Source: Acidimicrobiia bacterium (lineage in GTDB: Bacteria > Actinomycetota > Acidimicrobiia > Spongiisociales > JAENVV01). From it: a stretch of 21,198 nt of DNA. The position numbers and the translations under genes are program-made. Position 1 is the first letter of the stretch. The number at the start of each line of letters is the position of its first letter. The notes under the pieces were generated by a model. It did not search any database, was not told the origin of the DNA, and saw nothing but the letters and a program-made list of their open reading frames with translations. Where the stretch lies: NCBI GenBank assembly GCA_020352575.1, contig CP070681.1, positions 1,137,212 to 1,158,409 on the forward strand, given 5' to 3'. Of the stretch, positions 14,034 through 20,469 are shown piece by piece.

Positions 14034-15489
14034 CGTCACCTCGGAACGCGAGGGCCTCGGCGACATGGGGCTCGGCCACCACGTCCTCGCCTGCGAGGTC
14101 GGCGATCGTCCTGGCCACTCGGCGCACGCGATCGAAACCCCGGCCACTGAGGCGGCCCCCGTCCAACGCCCGGTGCAGCAGCTCTGAGGCCGATCGGTCC
14201 ACCTCGAGCGCGTCCAGACGGCGGCGCCCGAGCGCATGGTTGGGGCATCCCCTCGCGTCTTGCCGAGCCCGCGCATCGTCAACGCGCGTGCGCACGGCGG
14301 AGGATGGCTCGCCTGGAGGCCCGAGCAGCTCCGCCGGCGCCGGCTGCCCGACCGCCACCCGCACATCGATGCGGTCGATGAGCGGTCCCGAGAGCCTGCG
14401 ACGGTATCGCTCCAGCTGCCCTGCCCCACAGGTGCAGGGTCGACGACGGTCACCGAGGTGGCCACAGGGACAGGGGTTGGTCGATGCCACGAGTTGGAAC
14501 CGACTCGGGAACCGCACCGTCGTCCCCCGGCGGGCAATCGTGACCGAACCATCCTCGAGGGGCTGTCGCAGCGCGTCGAGCAGGTGGGGCGGGAACTCGC
14601 CCAACTCGTCGAGGTGGAGGACACCCAAATGTGCTCGCGAGATCTCCCCTGGGACCGGCGTGCCCGACCCTCCTCCGAGGAGTGCCGCACCCGACGCCGA
14701 GTGGTGGGGGGCGCGGAAGGCAGGGATGCCTGGGTCGGCACGGTCCTCCCCTGCCGCCGCCCAAACGAGGGCGGACGCCAACGAGGCGTCGGGGTCGAGA
14801 GAGGGCAGGATCCCGGGGAGACAAGAGGCGAGCAACGATTTCCCCGTGCCGGGTGGACCGATGAACAGCAGGTGGTGGCCTCCCGCCGCTGCGATCTCGA
14901 GCGCTCGTCGGGCGTCGGACTGACCGCGCACGTCGGCGAGGTCCGGCGGGGAGGCCAGAGTTGGTGCTGCGACCTCCTCGGGAACCCGCCCGCCTCCCTC
15001 CCTCGAGACCGTGATGGCCTCGGCGAGCGATCCGACCAGGCGGATGTCTGCCCGGGGCACGAGGGCAGCCACCGGCGCTGCATCGTCGGGGAGGAGGCAG
15101 GGCAGACCGGCCTGTGCGGCGACCAGCGCTGCGGCGAGGGCGTTGCGGGTGCCGCGCACCGATCCATCCAGCGAGAGCTCGCCTGCCGAGACGAGGGGGC
15201 CTCCGCCGGGCTCCTCGGACCGCACCGCTGCGAGCGCAATCGGCAGGTCGTAGGTGGGGCCCTCCTTTCGGACGTCCCCCGGCGCCAGGTTCACGAGCAC
15301 GTTCTTGGGAAGCCGGGCGCCGGCGGCGGCGACGGCGGAGCGAACACGCTCGGCCGCCTCGCGCACGGCGGTGTCGGGGAGGCCGACGATCGAGAAACGA
15401 CCTCGACCCGTGCCCTTCCCGTGGGCTTCCACCACCACGGGCCGGGGATCGACACCCACCTGGGTTGCTGCGAGCACGGATGCGTACAT
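14023..15489 (-). CDS. comM: YifB/ComM family Mg-chelatase-like AAA+ ATPase
   Basis: ComM is a hexameric helicase that promotes branch migration of donor DNA during transformation; the family is widespread beyond competent species. The 488-aa protein has the N-terminal Lon-protease-like fold domain (FSIVGLPDTAVREAAERVRSA, about 32-52). The AAA+ module has Walker A GPPGTGKS (211-218) and Walker B LHLDEL (291-296), and a Cys cluster PCPCG...CTC (340, 342, 352, 354) of the YifB type follows. A C-terminal Mg-chelatase lid domain ends the protein. The ATG at 15489 gives the normal N-terminus MYASVLAATQVGV. It lacks a ribosome site and has TACGTT 6 nt upstream. It is transcribed with dprA, a common pairing. 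Confidence 0.95.
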   Translation of the reverse strand: MYASVLAATQVGVDPRPVVVEAHGKGTGRGRFSIVGLPDTAVREAAERVRSAVAAAGARLPKNVLVNLAPGDVRKEGPTYDLPIALAAVRSEEPGGGPLVSAGELSLDGSVRGTRNALAAALVAAQAGLPCLLPDDAAPVAALVPRADIRLVGSLAEAITVSREGGGRVPEEVAAPTLASPPDLADVRGQSDARRALEIAAAGGHHLLFIGPPGTGKSLLASCLPGILPSLDPDASLASALVWAAAGEDRADPGIPAFRAPHHSASGAALLGGGSGTPVPGEISRAHLGVLHLDELGEFPPHLLDALRQPLEDGSVTIARRGTTVRFPSRFQLVASTNPCPCGHLGDRRRPCTCGAGQLERYRRRLSGPLIDRIDVRVAVGQPAPAELLGPPGEPSSAVRTRVDDARARQDARGCPNHALGRRRLDALEVDRSASELLHRALDGGRLSGRGFDRVRRVARTIADLAGEDVVAEPHVAEALAFRGDDVG

Positions 15490-15495
15490 GACCCG

Positions 15496-15501
15496 AACGT
15501 A
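15496..15501 (-). promoter_or_regulatory. Possible -10 box for a leaderless comM transcript
   Basis: TACGTT on the minus strand ends six bases before the comM ATG, so the transcript would begin at the start codon. No -35 is evident. The box sits in the 125-nt divergent gap shared with the DUF2469 gene. Confidence 0.35.
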
Positions 15502-15573
15502 CGTGGCCCGCGCGACGGATTCCGTCGCTCGCGACCGGCACGATCCTCCCATGGACCCCGAACGAACCATCGG

Positions 15574-15579
15574 TATGCT
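15574..15579 (+). promoter_or_regulatory. Possible -10 box for the DUF2469-yraN unit
   Basis: TATGCT lies 35 nt before the GTG start, upstream of a GGAGGGAG ribosome site. No clear -35 is seen. Confidence 0.3.
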
Positions 15580-15614
15580 GCTGCGATCGCTGCGTCGAGA
15601 CGGAGGGAGAACCG

Positions 15615-15929
15615 GTGCACGAGGGCGAGTTGGAGCGGTTCGAATCCGAGGTCGAGTACCAGATCTATCGGGAATACCGCGACGTCCTCCCGCTCTTCAA
15701 GTACGTCGTCGAGACCGAGCGCCGCTTCTACCTCGCCAACTCCGTCGACGTCCGGGAGCAGGAGCGCAACGGCACGATTTACTTCGAGATCCTCCTCGAC
15801 GACGCCTGGGTGTGGGACATGTACCGGCCAGCCCGGTTCCTCACCTCGGTGCGGATCCTCAGCTTCCGGGACGTGAACATCGAAGAGGTCGAGCAGAGCC
15901 AAGGCCTCCGCCCGGATCCTCCGCACTGA
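15615..15929 (+). CDS. DUF2469 family protein
   Basis: The 104-aa product belongs to a small, highly conserved actinobacterial family of unknown function (mycobacterial Rv2901c type). The diagnostic core is EYQIYREYRDVLPLFKYVVE, then TERRFYLANSVDV, then DDAWVWDMYRPARFLTSVRILSFRDVNIEE. It has no membrane segment or signal peptide and is acidic overall. The GTG start at 15615 is set by GGAGGGAG about 6-8 nt upstream and by the family N-terminus. In most actinobacteria it sits between lepB/rnhB and yraN on the same strand as lepB. Here it is on the opposite strand from lepB and comM, with yraN overlapping its end. Confidence 0.93.
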   Translation: MHEGELERFESEVEYQIYREYRDVLPLFKYVVETERRFYLANSVDVREQERNGTIYFEILLDDAWVWDMYRPARFLTSVRILSFRDVNIEEVEQSQGLRPDPPH

Positions 15930-16231
15930 CCATCGGCACTGCCGGCGAGCACATCGCTGCACGGGTGTTCCGGGATCGCGGATGGCGCATCCTCGGCACG
16001 AACGTACGGCTGCGCACAGGTGAGATCGACCTCCTCGTCACCAGGGACGGTCGGCGCAGTGTCGTCGAGGTGAAGACGGCGCTCGGTGGCGGGTCACCCA
16101 TCGATCGGGTCGACGACGCGAAGCACGCTCGGCTGTGGGAACTGGCCCGGCACGTCGGCGCCGACGGCGTGTTCCTCGTCGAGGTCCGAGTCACCCCGAG
16201 CGGGGCAAGGATCGCCTGGTCACCAGGGTGA
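15926..16231 (+). CDS. yraN: YraN/UPF0102 endonuclease-fold protein
   Basis: This frame encodes about 101 aa with the UPF0102 pattern GTAGEHIAARVFRDRGWRIL, then RTGEIDLLV, VVEVKTALGGG and VDDAKHARLWELA. That is the predicted restriction-endonuclease-like fold, with its Glu-Asp and Glu-X-Lys acidic residues intact. The cellular role is not established; it has been linked to DNA uptake and nucleoid processes. No ATG, GTG or TTG lies in frame near the beginning of homology. The best start is CTG at 15926, forming CTGA with the stop of DUF2469, so initiation would depend on coupling. The next in-frame GTG, about 117 bases upstream, would overlap DUF2469 deeply. Its 3' end overlaps the convergent zinc-ribbon gene by 12 nt. 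Confidence 0.85.
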   Translation: MTIGTAGEHIAARVFRDRGWRILGTNVRLRTGEIDLLVTRDGRRSVVEVKTALGGGSPIDRVDDAKHARLWELARHVGADGVFLVEVRVTPSGARIAWSPG

Positions 16232-16429
16232 GATACCCCGACGATGCGCCTCGCGCTCCCAGCACCCGCGGTGCCAGTGACGGCGGAGGTCGACGATGCC
16301 ATCGGGGAGCACCACGTAGTGGAACACCCCCGGCTCGATGAAGCCGTCGCAGGCAGGACAGAGGTACCGCTTGCGTGCAGCCCCGGGCTGGACGACCCGG
16401 ACCTCGTCGTTCAGCCCATCAGCGCCCAT
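16220..16429 (-). CDS. Small zinc-ribbon-like protein (CxxC...HWHxxC)
   Basis: The 69-aa protein has CPAC at 24-27 and HWHRGC at 51-56, a likely zinc site of Cys24, Cys27, His51/His53 and Cys56, with a conserved aromatic/PG linker (FIEPGVFHYVVLPDG) between. Actinobacteria carry many such proteins, often mislabelled ATP/GTP-binding; I see no nucleotide-binding motif. The function is unknown. The ATG at 16429 lies inside the last codons of the upstream 36-aa membrane gene (19-nt overlap), so the two are probably made together. The 3' end overlaps yraN on the other strand by 12 nt. Confidence 0.75.
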   Translation of the reverse strand: MGADGLNDEVRVVQPGAARKRYLCPACDGFIEPGVFHYVVLPDGIVDLRRHWHRGCWEREAHRRGISPW

Positions 16430-16521
16430 GCCACCACGGCCACGGTGAGGAGCAGGGCGCCGATCACCATCGCGATATCTACGGCAGAGGTGCGGTGCTC
16501 GCGGAAGGGATTGAGGCCCAT
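16411..16521 (-). CDS. Small single-pass membrane protein (36 aa)
   Basis: An ATG at 16521, ten bases after the lepB stop, opens a 36-codon frame ending at TGA 16413-16411. The peptide starts MGLNPFREHRTSAVDI. The polar, basic N-terminus is followed by one hydrophobic helix of about 20 residues (AMVIGALLLTVAVVAWALMG), predicting a membrane-anchored peptide with a cytoplasmic N-terminus. Short proteins with a similar MGxNPFR start and one helix are, from memory, frequent in actinobacteria. Its frame overlaps the zinc-ribbon gene by 19 nt. No Shine-Dalgarno is visible, so coupling to lepB is likely. Confidence 0.65.
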   Translation of the reverse strand: MGLNPFREHRTSAVDIAMVIGALLLTVAVVAWALMG

Positions 16522-16531
16522 GGCGGCTGGC

Positions 16532-17167
16532 CTACAGCCCCTGCCAGCGATCGAACGGCCACATCAAGACGAATGCGCGACCGACCACCTCGGACTGGTC
16601 GATGGGTCCGAACACCCGGGAGTCCGAGGAGCTGTTGCGGTTGTCCCCCATCACGAACAGCTCGTTCGGTGCGACGGTGACGGGACCGAAGTCGGGCATC
16701 TGGACGCCGGCAGGGAGGTACGGTTCGCTGATCGGCAGCCCGTCGATGAGGACCTGGTTGTCGACCACCTCGACGGTCTCGCCGGGAACGGCAATCACCC
16801 GCTTGATGAAGTCATCGGGGACACCGCCCGACCGGATGCCGAGTGCCTCTGCGAGCGTCAGGGCTGCCAACTCGCGGAAGGAAGTCGGCTCGTCGGATTC
16901 CTCGAGGTACGGGGAGTCGAACACGACGATGTCGCCCCGACGCGGCTCCTGGATGCGGTACTCGAGCTTGTTGACGAGCACCCGATCGTCAATCTCGAGG
17001 GTGGGCACCATCGAGCCGGACGGGATCCAGAACGCCTGGACGAGGAAGGTCTTGATGAGCACCGCCACGACGAGCGCGACGATGACCAGGAGAGGAAGCT
17101 CGAGCCAGAACGGCAGTCCCTCACGCCCCGTCCGGGCGCGTTGCGCTGCGGACAGGTCGCCACTCAT
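16532..17167 (-). CDS. lepB: Signal peptidase I
   Basis: LepB removes signal peptides from secreted proteins at the outer face of the membrane. The 211-aa protein has one N-terminal membrane helix (about 20-45), followed by IPSGSMVPTL with catalytic Ser52. KRVIAVPGE carries the general base Lys122, and GDNRNSSSDSR is box E. An upstream frame extension was rejected because it runs through rplS. The gene sits 7 nt after the rplS stop, the usual rplS-lepB order. ribonuclease HII (rnhB), often next in actinobacteria, is absent; two small ORFs follow instead. Confidence 0.95.
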   Translation of the reverse strand: MSGDLSAAQRARTGREGLPFWLELPLLVIVALVVAVLIKTFLVQAFWIPSGSMVPTLEIDDRVLVNKLEYRIQEPRRGDIVVFDSPYLEESDEPTSFRELAALTLAEALGIRSGGVPDDFIKRVIAVPGETVEVVDNQVLIDGLPISEPYLPAGVQMPDFGPVTVAPNELFVMGDNRNSSSDSRVFGPIDQSEVVGRAFVLMWPFDRWQGL

Positions 17168-17174
17168 GGAAGCG

Positions 17175-17519
17175 CTAGTCCCGCTTCTCCTTGATGCGGG
17201 CAGCACGGCCGACCCGGTCGCGGAGGTAGTACATCTTGGACCGGCGGACGTCGCCGCGACGAACCATCTCGATGTTCTGGATGATGGGGGCATGGACCGG
17301 GAAGATCCGCTCCACCCCGACGCCGTAACTCACCTTGCGCACGGTGAAGGAAGCGGAGGCGCCGGCACCGTTCCGGGCGATGACCACGCCCTCGAACGCC
17401 TGCACGCGCTCACGCCCACCTTCGACCACTCGCACGTTCACCCGCACGGTGTCACCGGCACGGAATTCGGGTACGTCGTCGCGCAGCTGTCCAGCCGCAA
17501 TCGTCTCGAGGTCGTTCAT
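17175..17519 (-). CDS. rplS: 50S ribosomal protein L19
   Basis: L19 sits at the 30S-50S interface. The 114-aa protein has [26 protein letters not shown], then [51 protein letters not shown], which is diagnostic. The ATG is preceded by AAGGAG. trmD lies 62 nt upstream, and that gap holds an extended -10 box and a small hairpin, suggesting extra transcription of rplS on its own. Confidence 0.97.
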   Translation of the reverse strand: MNDLETIAAGQLRDDVPEFRAGDTVRVNVRVVEGGRERVQAFEGVVIARNGAGASASFTVRKVSYGVGVERIFPVHAPIIQNIEMVRRGDVRRSKMYYLRDRVGRAARIKEKRD

Positions 17520-17538
17520 GGGGACTCCTTGGAAGCAC

Positions 17539-17567
17539 GCGCAGACCTGCGCGGAGCGGGCAGTGTA
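17539..17567 (-). promoter_or_regulatory. Putative internal promoter and leader hairpin of rplS
   Basis: On the minus strand, TGATACACT (17570-17562) is an extended -10 element (TGN-TACACT). It is followed by GCGCAG-GT-CTGCGC (17552-17539), a short perfect inverted repeat between the presumed start site and the AAGGAG ribosome site. A regulatory role of the hairpin is inference; ribosomal protein leaders often carry one. Confidence 0.4.
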
Positions 17568-17581
17568 TCAGTGGGTGGGTT

Positions 17582-18253
17582 CTAGGAGGAGTCGCCGAGC
17601 AGGTCCGGTCGGCGCTCCCTCGTCCGGCGCACCCGCTCCTCGTGGCGCCATTCGTCGACGGCGGCGTGGTTGCCGCTCAGCAGCACGTCCGGGACACGCC
17701 ATCCCCGGAACTCCGCGGGCCGCGTGTACTGCGGCTCCTCGAGCAGTCCGTCACGGAACGACTCGTGCTCGATCGACGACGGGTTCCCGAGCACACCCGG
17801 GAGGAGGCGGGCGACCCCCTCGATCACGGCGAGCGCTGCCACCTCGCCACCCGCCAGCACGAAATCGCCGAGGCTCACCTCTTCGTCGATCAGGTGGTCG
17901 GCGACTCGCTGGTCGATCCCCTCGTATCGGCCACACAACAGCACGAGATGCGCCTCGCCAGCCCAGCGGTCGAGGTGCTCCTGGCTGAGCGGAGCACCGG
18001 CAGGCGTGAACATGACACGCCGTCCCGGACCGGCGGCGTCGAGGGCATCTGCGATCGGTTCGATCTTCATGACCATGCCGGCCCCTCCACCGAACGGCGC
18101 GTCGTCCACGGTGCGGTGCAGGTCGTCGGTGAAGGCACGCGGATCGATGCATTCGACCGAGAGGGCGTCCTGTTCGATTGCCCGGGCGACGATCGAGATG
18201 CCAAGTGGCCCCGGAAAAAAGTCCGGAAAGATCGTAATGACTGAGACCTTCAC
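17582..18253 (-). CDS. trmD: tRNA (guanine-N1)-methyltransferase TrmD
   Basis: TrmD methylates G37 of tRNAs with S-adenosylmethionine to prevent frameshifting. The 223-aa protein has the N-terminal FPDFF segment, FGGGAGMVMKIEPI, the SPOUT trefoil-knot region LLCGRYEGIDQRV and SLGDFVLAGGEVAALAVIEGVARLLPG, and HESFRDGLLEEPQYTRP in the C-terminal domain. It starts at GTG 18253, with no ribosome site and a TACGCT box 9 nt upstream. It is separated from its usual upstream partner rimM by the inserted plus-strand gene at 18302-19312, so it needs its own promoter. Confidence 0.96.
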   Translation of the reverse strand: MKVSVITIFPDFFPGPLGISIVARAIEQDALSVECIDPRAFTDDLHRTVDDAPFGGGAGMVMKIEPIADALDAAGPGRRVMFTPAGAPLSQEHLDRWAGEAHLVLLCGRYEGIDQRVADHLIDEEVSLGDFVLAGGEVAALAVIEGVARLLPGVLGNPSSIEHESFRDGLLEEPQYTRPAEFRGWRVPDVLLSGNHAAVDEWRHEERVRRTRERRPDLLGDSS

Positions 18254-18262
18254 TGCCGATGA

Positions 18263-18268
18263 AGCGTA
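18263..18268 (-). promoter_or_regulatory. Possible -10 box of trmD (near-leaderless)
   Basis: TACGCT on the minus strand ends 9 nt before the GTG start in the 48-nt divergent gap. trmD has no other upstream gene on its strand for over 1 kb, so a promoter is expected here. Confidence 0.4.
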
Positions 18269-18301
18269 GGAGGCTCACCCCAGGACAGGAGCAGGGACGC
18301 C

Positions 18302-19312
18302 ATGGACAGCACGATCGATACCGGAGATCCTTGGGATCTCGGGGAGCAGGAGCAGGCGCCGCCGTCCGGCGGCATCAACCCGCTCGCCGAGGCCACGGGG
18401 CTCTTCAGCAAGAAGCAGTCGCCCGCAGCATTGGCGGCTGACGAGCTCGCCGAGACGGCGGATGCCGAGCTCCCGGAGCCCGCACTCCCCGATCCCATCT
18501 CTCCCTTCGACGGCGCGGCCGAGGGCGACATCGAGTCCGCCCTGCAGGAACTCGAGGCCACCGACCAGAGCGCGCCAGTCGACGATGTCGACCAAGTGCT
18601 GCAGGAGCTCGAGGCGGCCGCAAAGGCCGACGACGACTCCTTCGAGCTGATCCCTCCGCCCGCTCCTGACGAGATCACCCCGATCTTCGAGACCTACTCC
18701 CCCGAACCCACCCCTGAGCCAGAAGTGCCCTTGGCATCCGACGACGATGTCGTCGAACCCGAGGGCCTCATCCCGCCCGGGCGGCCCGATGCCGGCGACC
18801 AGCAGTACGACTTCGCCGCACCGGCCTCCGAGCCCATGGCCGCGGAGCCGCAGATCAACGAGCCCGTGGTGCTCGAACCCATGGTCGACGAACCGACCGC
18901 CGACGAACCTGTGATGGAGGCAGCCGTGGAAGATGAACACGTCTTCGAGATTCCCGAGCTGACCGAGCCGGTCGAGATCGAGTTCGGTAGGCCGAACGTG
19001 CCGGAGGGCTCCGAGTTGCCGACGGGCAAGGCAACCCAGACGGTCTCCGAGGAGACGATGGGGCGCCCCGCGTTGCTCACCACCGACGCCGTGGCCGGAG
19101 CGAAGATCGCGCCAGTCGACATGGTGATCGCCGTCGCATCGGTGGCGTCACCGTCCGAGGTGGCCGACACCATGGCCTCGGTGCTCGATGAACTCCGTGA
19201 TCGCTGCGAGGACGCCGGAGGTGATGTCGTGATCGGCGTGAAGACTGAGATCTCGTCGACCGGCGGCGCCATCATGGTGACCGCGGCCGGCACCGCCGTC
19301 AGCCTCCTCTGA
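18302..19312 (+). CDS. Acidic, probably disordered protein with C-terminal YbjQ-like domain
   Basis: The 336-aa product is not a recognised whole-protein family. Residues 1-250 are rich in Glu, Asp, Pro and Ala and probably disordered. They hold a short conserved-looking segment GGINPLAEATGLFSKKQSP (23-41), two copies of LQELEA (81-86, 100-105) and a degenerate Glu-Pro repeat spaced 5-6 residues (177-203). Residues 253-336 read like the YbjQ/UPF0145 fold: a first strand LLTTD, then helical DTMASVLDELRDRCEDAG, GDVVIGVKTEI, and the typical ending GGAIMVTAAGTAVSL. YbjQ proteins form pentamers of unknown role. There is no membrane helix or signal peptide. The ATG at 18302 has GGAGCAGGG just upstream. 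Codon use is high-GC3 like the neighbours. The gene splits rimM from trmD and is closed by a strong hairpin. The coding call is firm and the domain call tentative. Confidence 0.8.
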   Translation: MDSTIDTGDPWDLGEQEQAPPSGGINPLAEATGLFSKKQSPAALAADELAETADAELPEPALPDPISPFDGAAEGDIESALQELEATDQSAPVDDVDQVLQELEAAAKADDDSFELIPPPAPDEITPIFETYSPEPTPEPEVPLASDDDVVEPEGLIPPGRPDAGDQQYDFAAPASEPMAAEPQINEPVVLEPMVDEPTADEPVMEAAVEDEHVFEIPELTEPVEIEFGRPNVPEGSELPTGKATQTVSEETMGRPALLTTDAVAGAKIAPVDMVIAVASVASPSEVADTMASVLDELRDRCEDAGGDVVIGVKTEISSTGGAIMVTAAGTAVSLL

Positions 19313-19334
19313 CAACTCCCGTCCTGGGAGCGTG

Positions 19335-19356
19335 AAGGGCCCCTTCGGGGGCCCTT
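19335..19356. terminator. Strong hairpin between convergent genes (likely bidirectional terminator)
   Basis: AAGGGCCCC, TTCG loop, GGGGCCCTT: a perfect 9-bp stem with a stable tetraloop. It lies in the 52-nt gap between the ends of the plus-strand YbjQ-like gene (19312) and the minus-strand rimM (19365). There is no long T-run, as is common in actinobacterial terminators. Confidence 0.8.
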
Positions 19357-19364
19357 GTCGCGTG

Positions 19365-19868
19365 TCAGCCGACGTCACCCCACCAGCCGTCGGGCAGGTC
19401 GACCACGACCACGCGCGTCGACGCATCGACTTCAGGCACGAGGTCATCGACGAATGGCACCTCCACCCGGCCCGACGGGGATTCGACCACGATCCGGGCG
19501 TGCGCAACGCCATCCTCGACGGCGACGATCGCCCCGAGTTCCATGCCGGAGCGATCGACGACCCGACACCCCACCAAATCGTTGGCCCACCACTCGTCCA
19601 CATCGAGGCGGACCCGTTCCCTGGACACGGCCAGTTCCAGACCACGGAGCTGCTCGGCACCGTCTCGATCGCTGAACCCCTCGAAGAGGACGATGAGGTT
19701 CCCGTGGTGACGGCGAACCCTCTCGATGGTGAGTACCCGGCCGCTCGTCTCGAAGGTGGCGCCGGACGCAAAGAGGGAGAGGTCGTCGCGCTCTGTGCGC
19801 AACATCACCTCTCCCCGGACCCCGTGGGGCTTGCCGAGCCGTCCGACGACGACTCGATCGTCAGTCAA
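19365..19868 (-). CDS. rimM: Ribosome maturation factor RimM (16S rRNA processing)
   Basis: RimM binds S19 and helps assemble the 30S head. The 167-aa protein has the N-terminal domain VVVGRLGKPHGVRGEVMLRTERDD and the EGFSDRDGAEQLRGLELAV region. The C-terminal PRC-barrel contains WANDLVGCRVVDRSGMELGAIVAVEDG, PFVDDLVPEVD and the VVDLPDGWW ending. It starts at TTG 19868, overlapping the khpA stop by 8 nt, and has no separate ribosome site, so coupling is likely. trmD normally follows; here a plus-strand gene intervenes. Confidence 0.94.
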   Translation of the reverse strand: MTDDRVVVGRLGKPHGVRGEVMLRTERDDLSLFASGATFETSGRVLTIERVRRHHGNLIVLFEGFSDRDGAEQLRGLELAVSRERVRLDVDEWWANDLVGCRVVDRSGMELGAIVAVEDGVAHARIVVESPSGRVEVPFVDDLVPEVDASTRVVVVDLPDGWWGDVG

Positions 19869-20112
19869 GGAACTCGACGTCGGTCGAGAGCCCTTCTTCC
19901 TCGCCGGCGACGGCCGTCACCGCACGAATGGCGTTGGCCACACGACCCTTGCGGCCGATGACCCGACCCATGTCCGGCTTGGCGGTGCGGACCTCGGCCA
20001 CGACGGAGTCGTTGCCCTGGTCCACGACCTCGACCTCGACCTCATCGGGATTGTCGACGAGGGAGGTGACGAGGTAGGAGACAACCTGCTCGACGATCTT
20101 GCCGTCGGCCAT
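19861..20112 (-). CDS. khpA: KH-domain RNA-binding protein KhpA (YlqC family)
   Basis: The 83-aa protein is a single KH domain with the GxxG loop in GRVIGRKGRVANAIRAV (about 48-64). It is encoded between rpsP and rimM as in most Gram-positive bacteria. KhpA partners KhpB/Jag in RNA binding linked to cell elongation in firmicutes; the actinobacterial role is less clear. The ATG at 20112 overlaps the rpsP stop by one base (TGATG) and has AGGAGG upstream. An in-frame GTG one codon earlier is too close to the ribosome site. Confidence 0.93.
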   Translation of the reverse strand: MADGKIVEQVVSYLVTSLVDNPDEVEVEVVDQGNDSVVAEVRTAKPDMGRVIGRKGRVANAIRAVTAVAGEEEGLSTDVEFLD

Positions 20113-20465
20113 CACTCCTCCTCGGAGGATGCGTCGGCGACGGGCTCGGCCGGAGCCTCGGCTGCCGGCGCAGGGGCGGAGGACCCAACCGTGTGGATCT
20201 CACCGCGGGAGATCTTGAAGGTCGACCATGCACCGGAGGCCTCGAGCAGCTTCTGGACACGCTCGGTGGGCTGGGCACCCTCCGAGAGCCACGCCACGGC
20301 GCGCTCGTTGTCGATCTCGATGAGGGACGGCTCCTGACGGGGCTCGTACCGACCGATCGACTCGATGTATCGGCCGTTGCGCGCCTTGCGGGAGTCGCTC
20401 ACGACGACCCGGTACACCGGCTGCTTCTTCTTGCCGAGTCGCATCAGGCGAATCTTGACCGCCAT
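20112..20465 (-). CDS. rpsP: 30S ribosomal protein S16
   Basis: S16 stabilises the 30S body. The 117-aa product starts [20 protein letters not shown], followed by [20 protein letters not shown] and [21 protein letters not shown], the whole S16 core. About 25 further residues form an Ala-, Pro- and Glu-rich tail, a common actinobacterial extension. An earlier in-frame start would lie within ffh and was rejected. The gene lies 4 nt after the ffh stop and opens the rpsP-khpA-rimM unit. Confidence 0.97.
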   Translation of the reverse strand: MAVKIRLMRLGKKKQPVYRVVVSDSRKARNGRYIESIGRYEPRQEPSLIEIDNERAVAWLSEGAQPTERVQKLLEASGAWSTFKISRGEIHTVGSSAPAPAAEAPAEPVADASSEEE

Positions 20466-20469
20466 CCGA

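Noticed and set aside
15637..15647. GGTTCGAATCC, a tRNA T-arm look-alike
   Set aside because: It lies in the DUF2469 coding frame. The flanking stem pairs only three bases and no acceptor, D or anticodon arms surround it.
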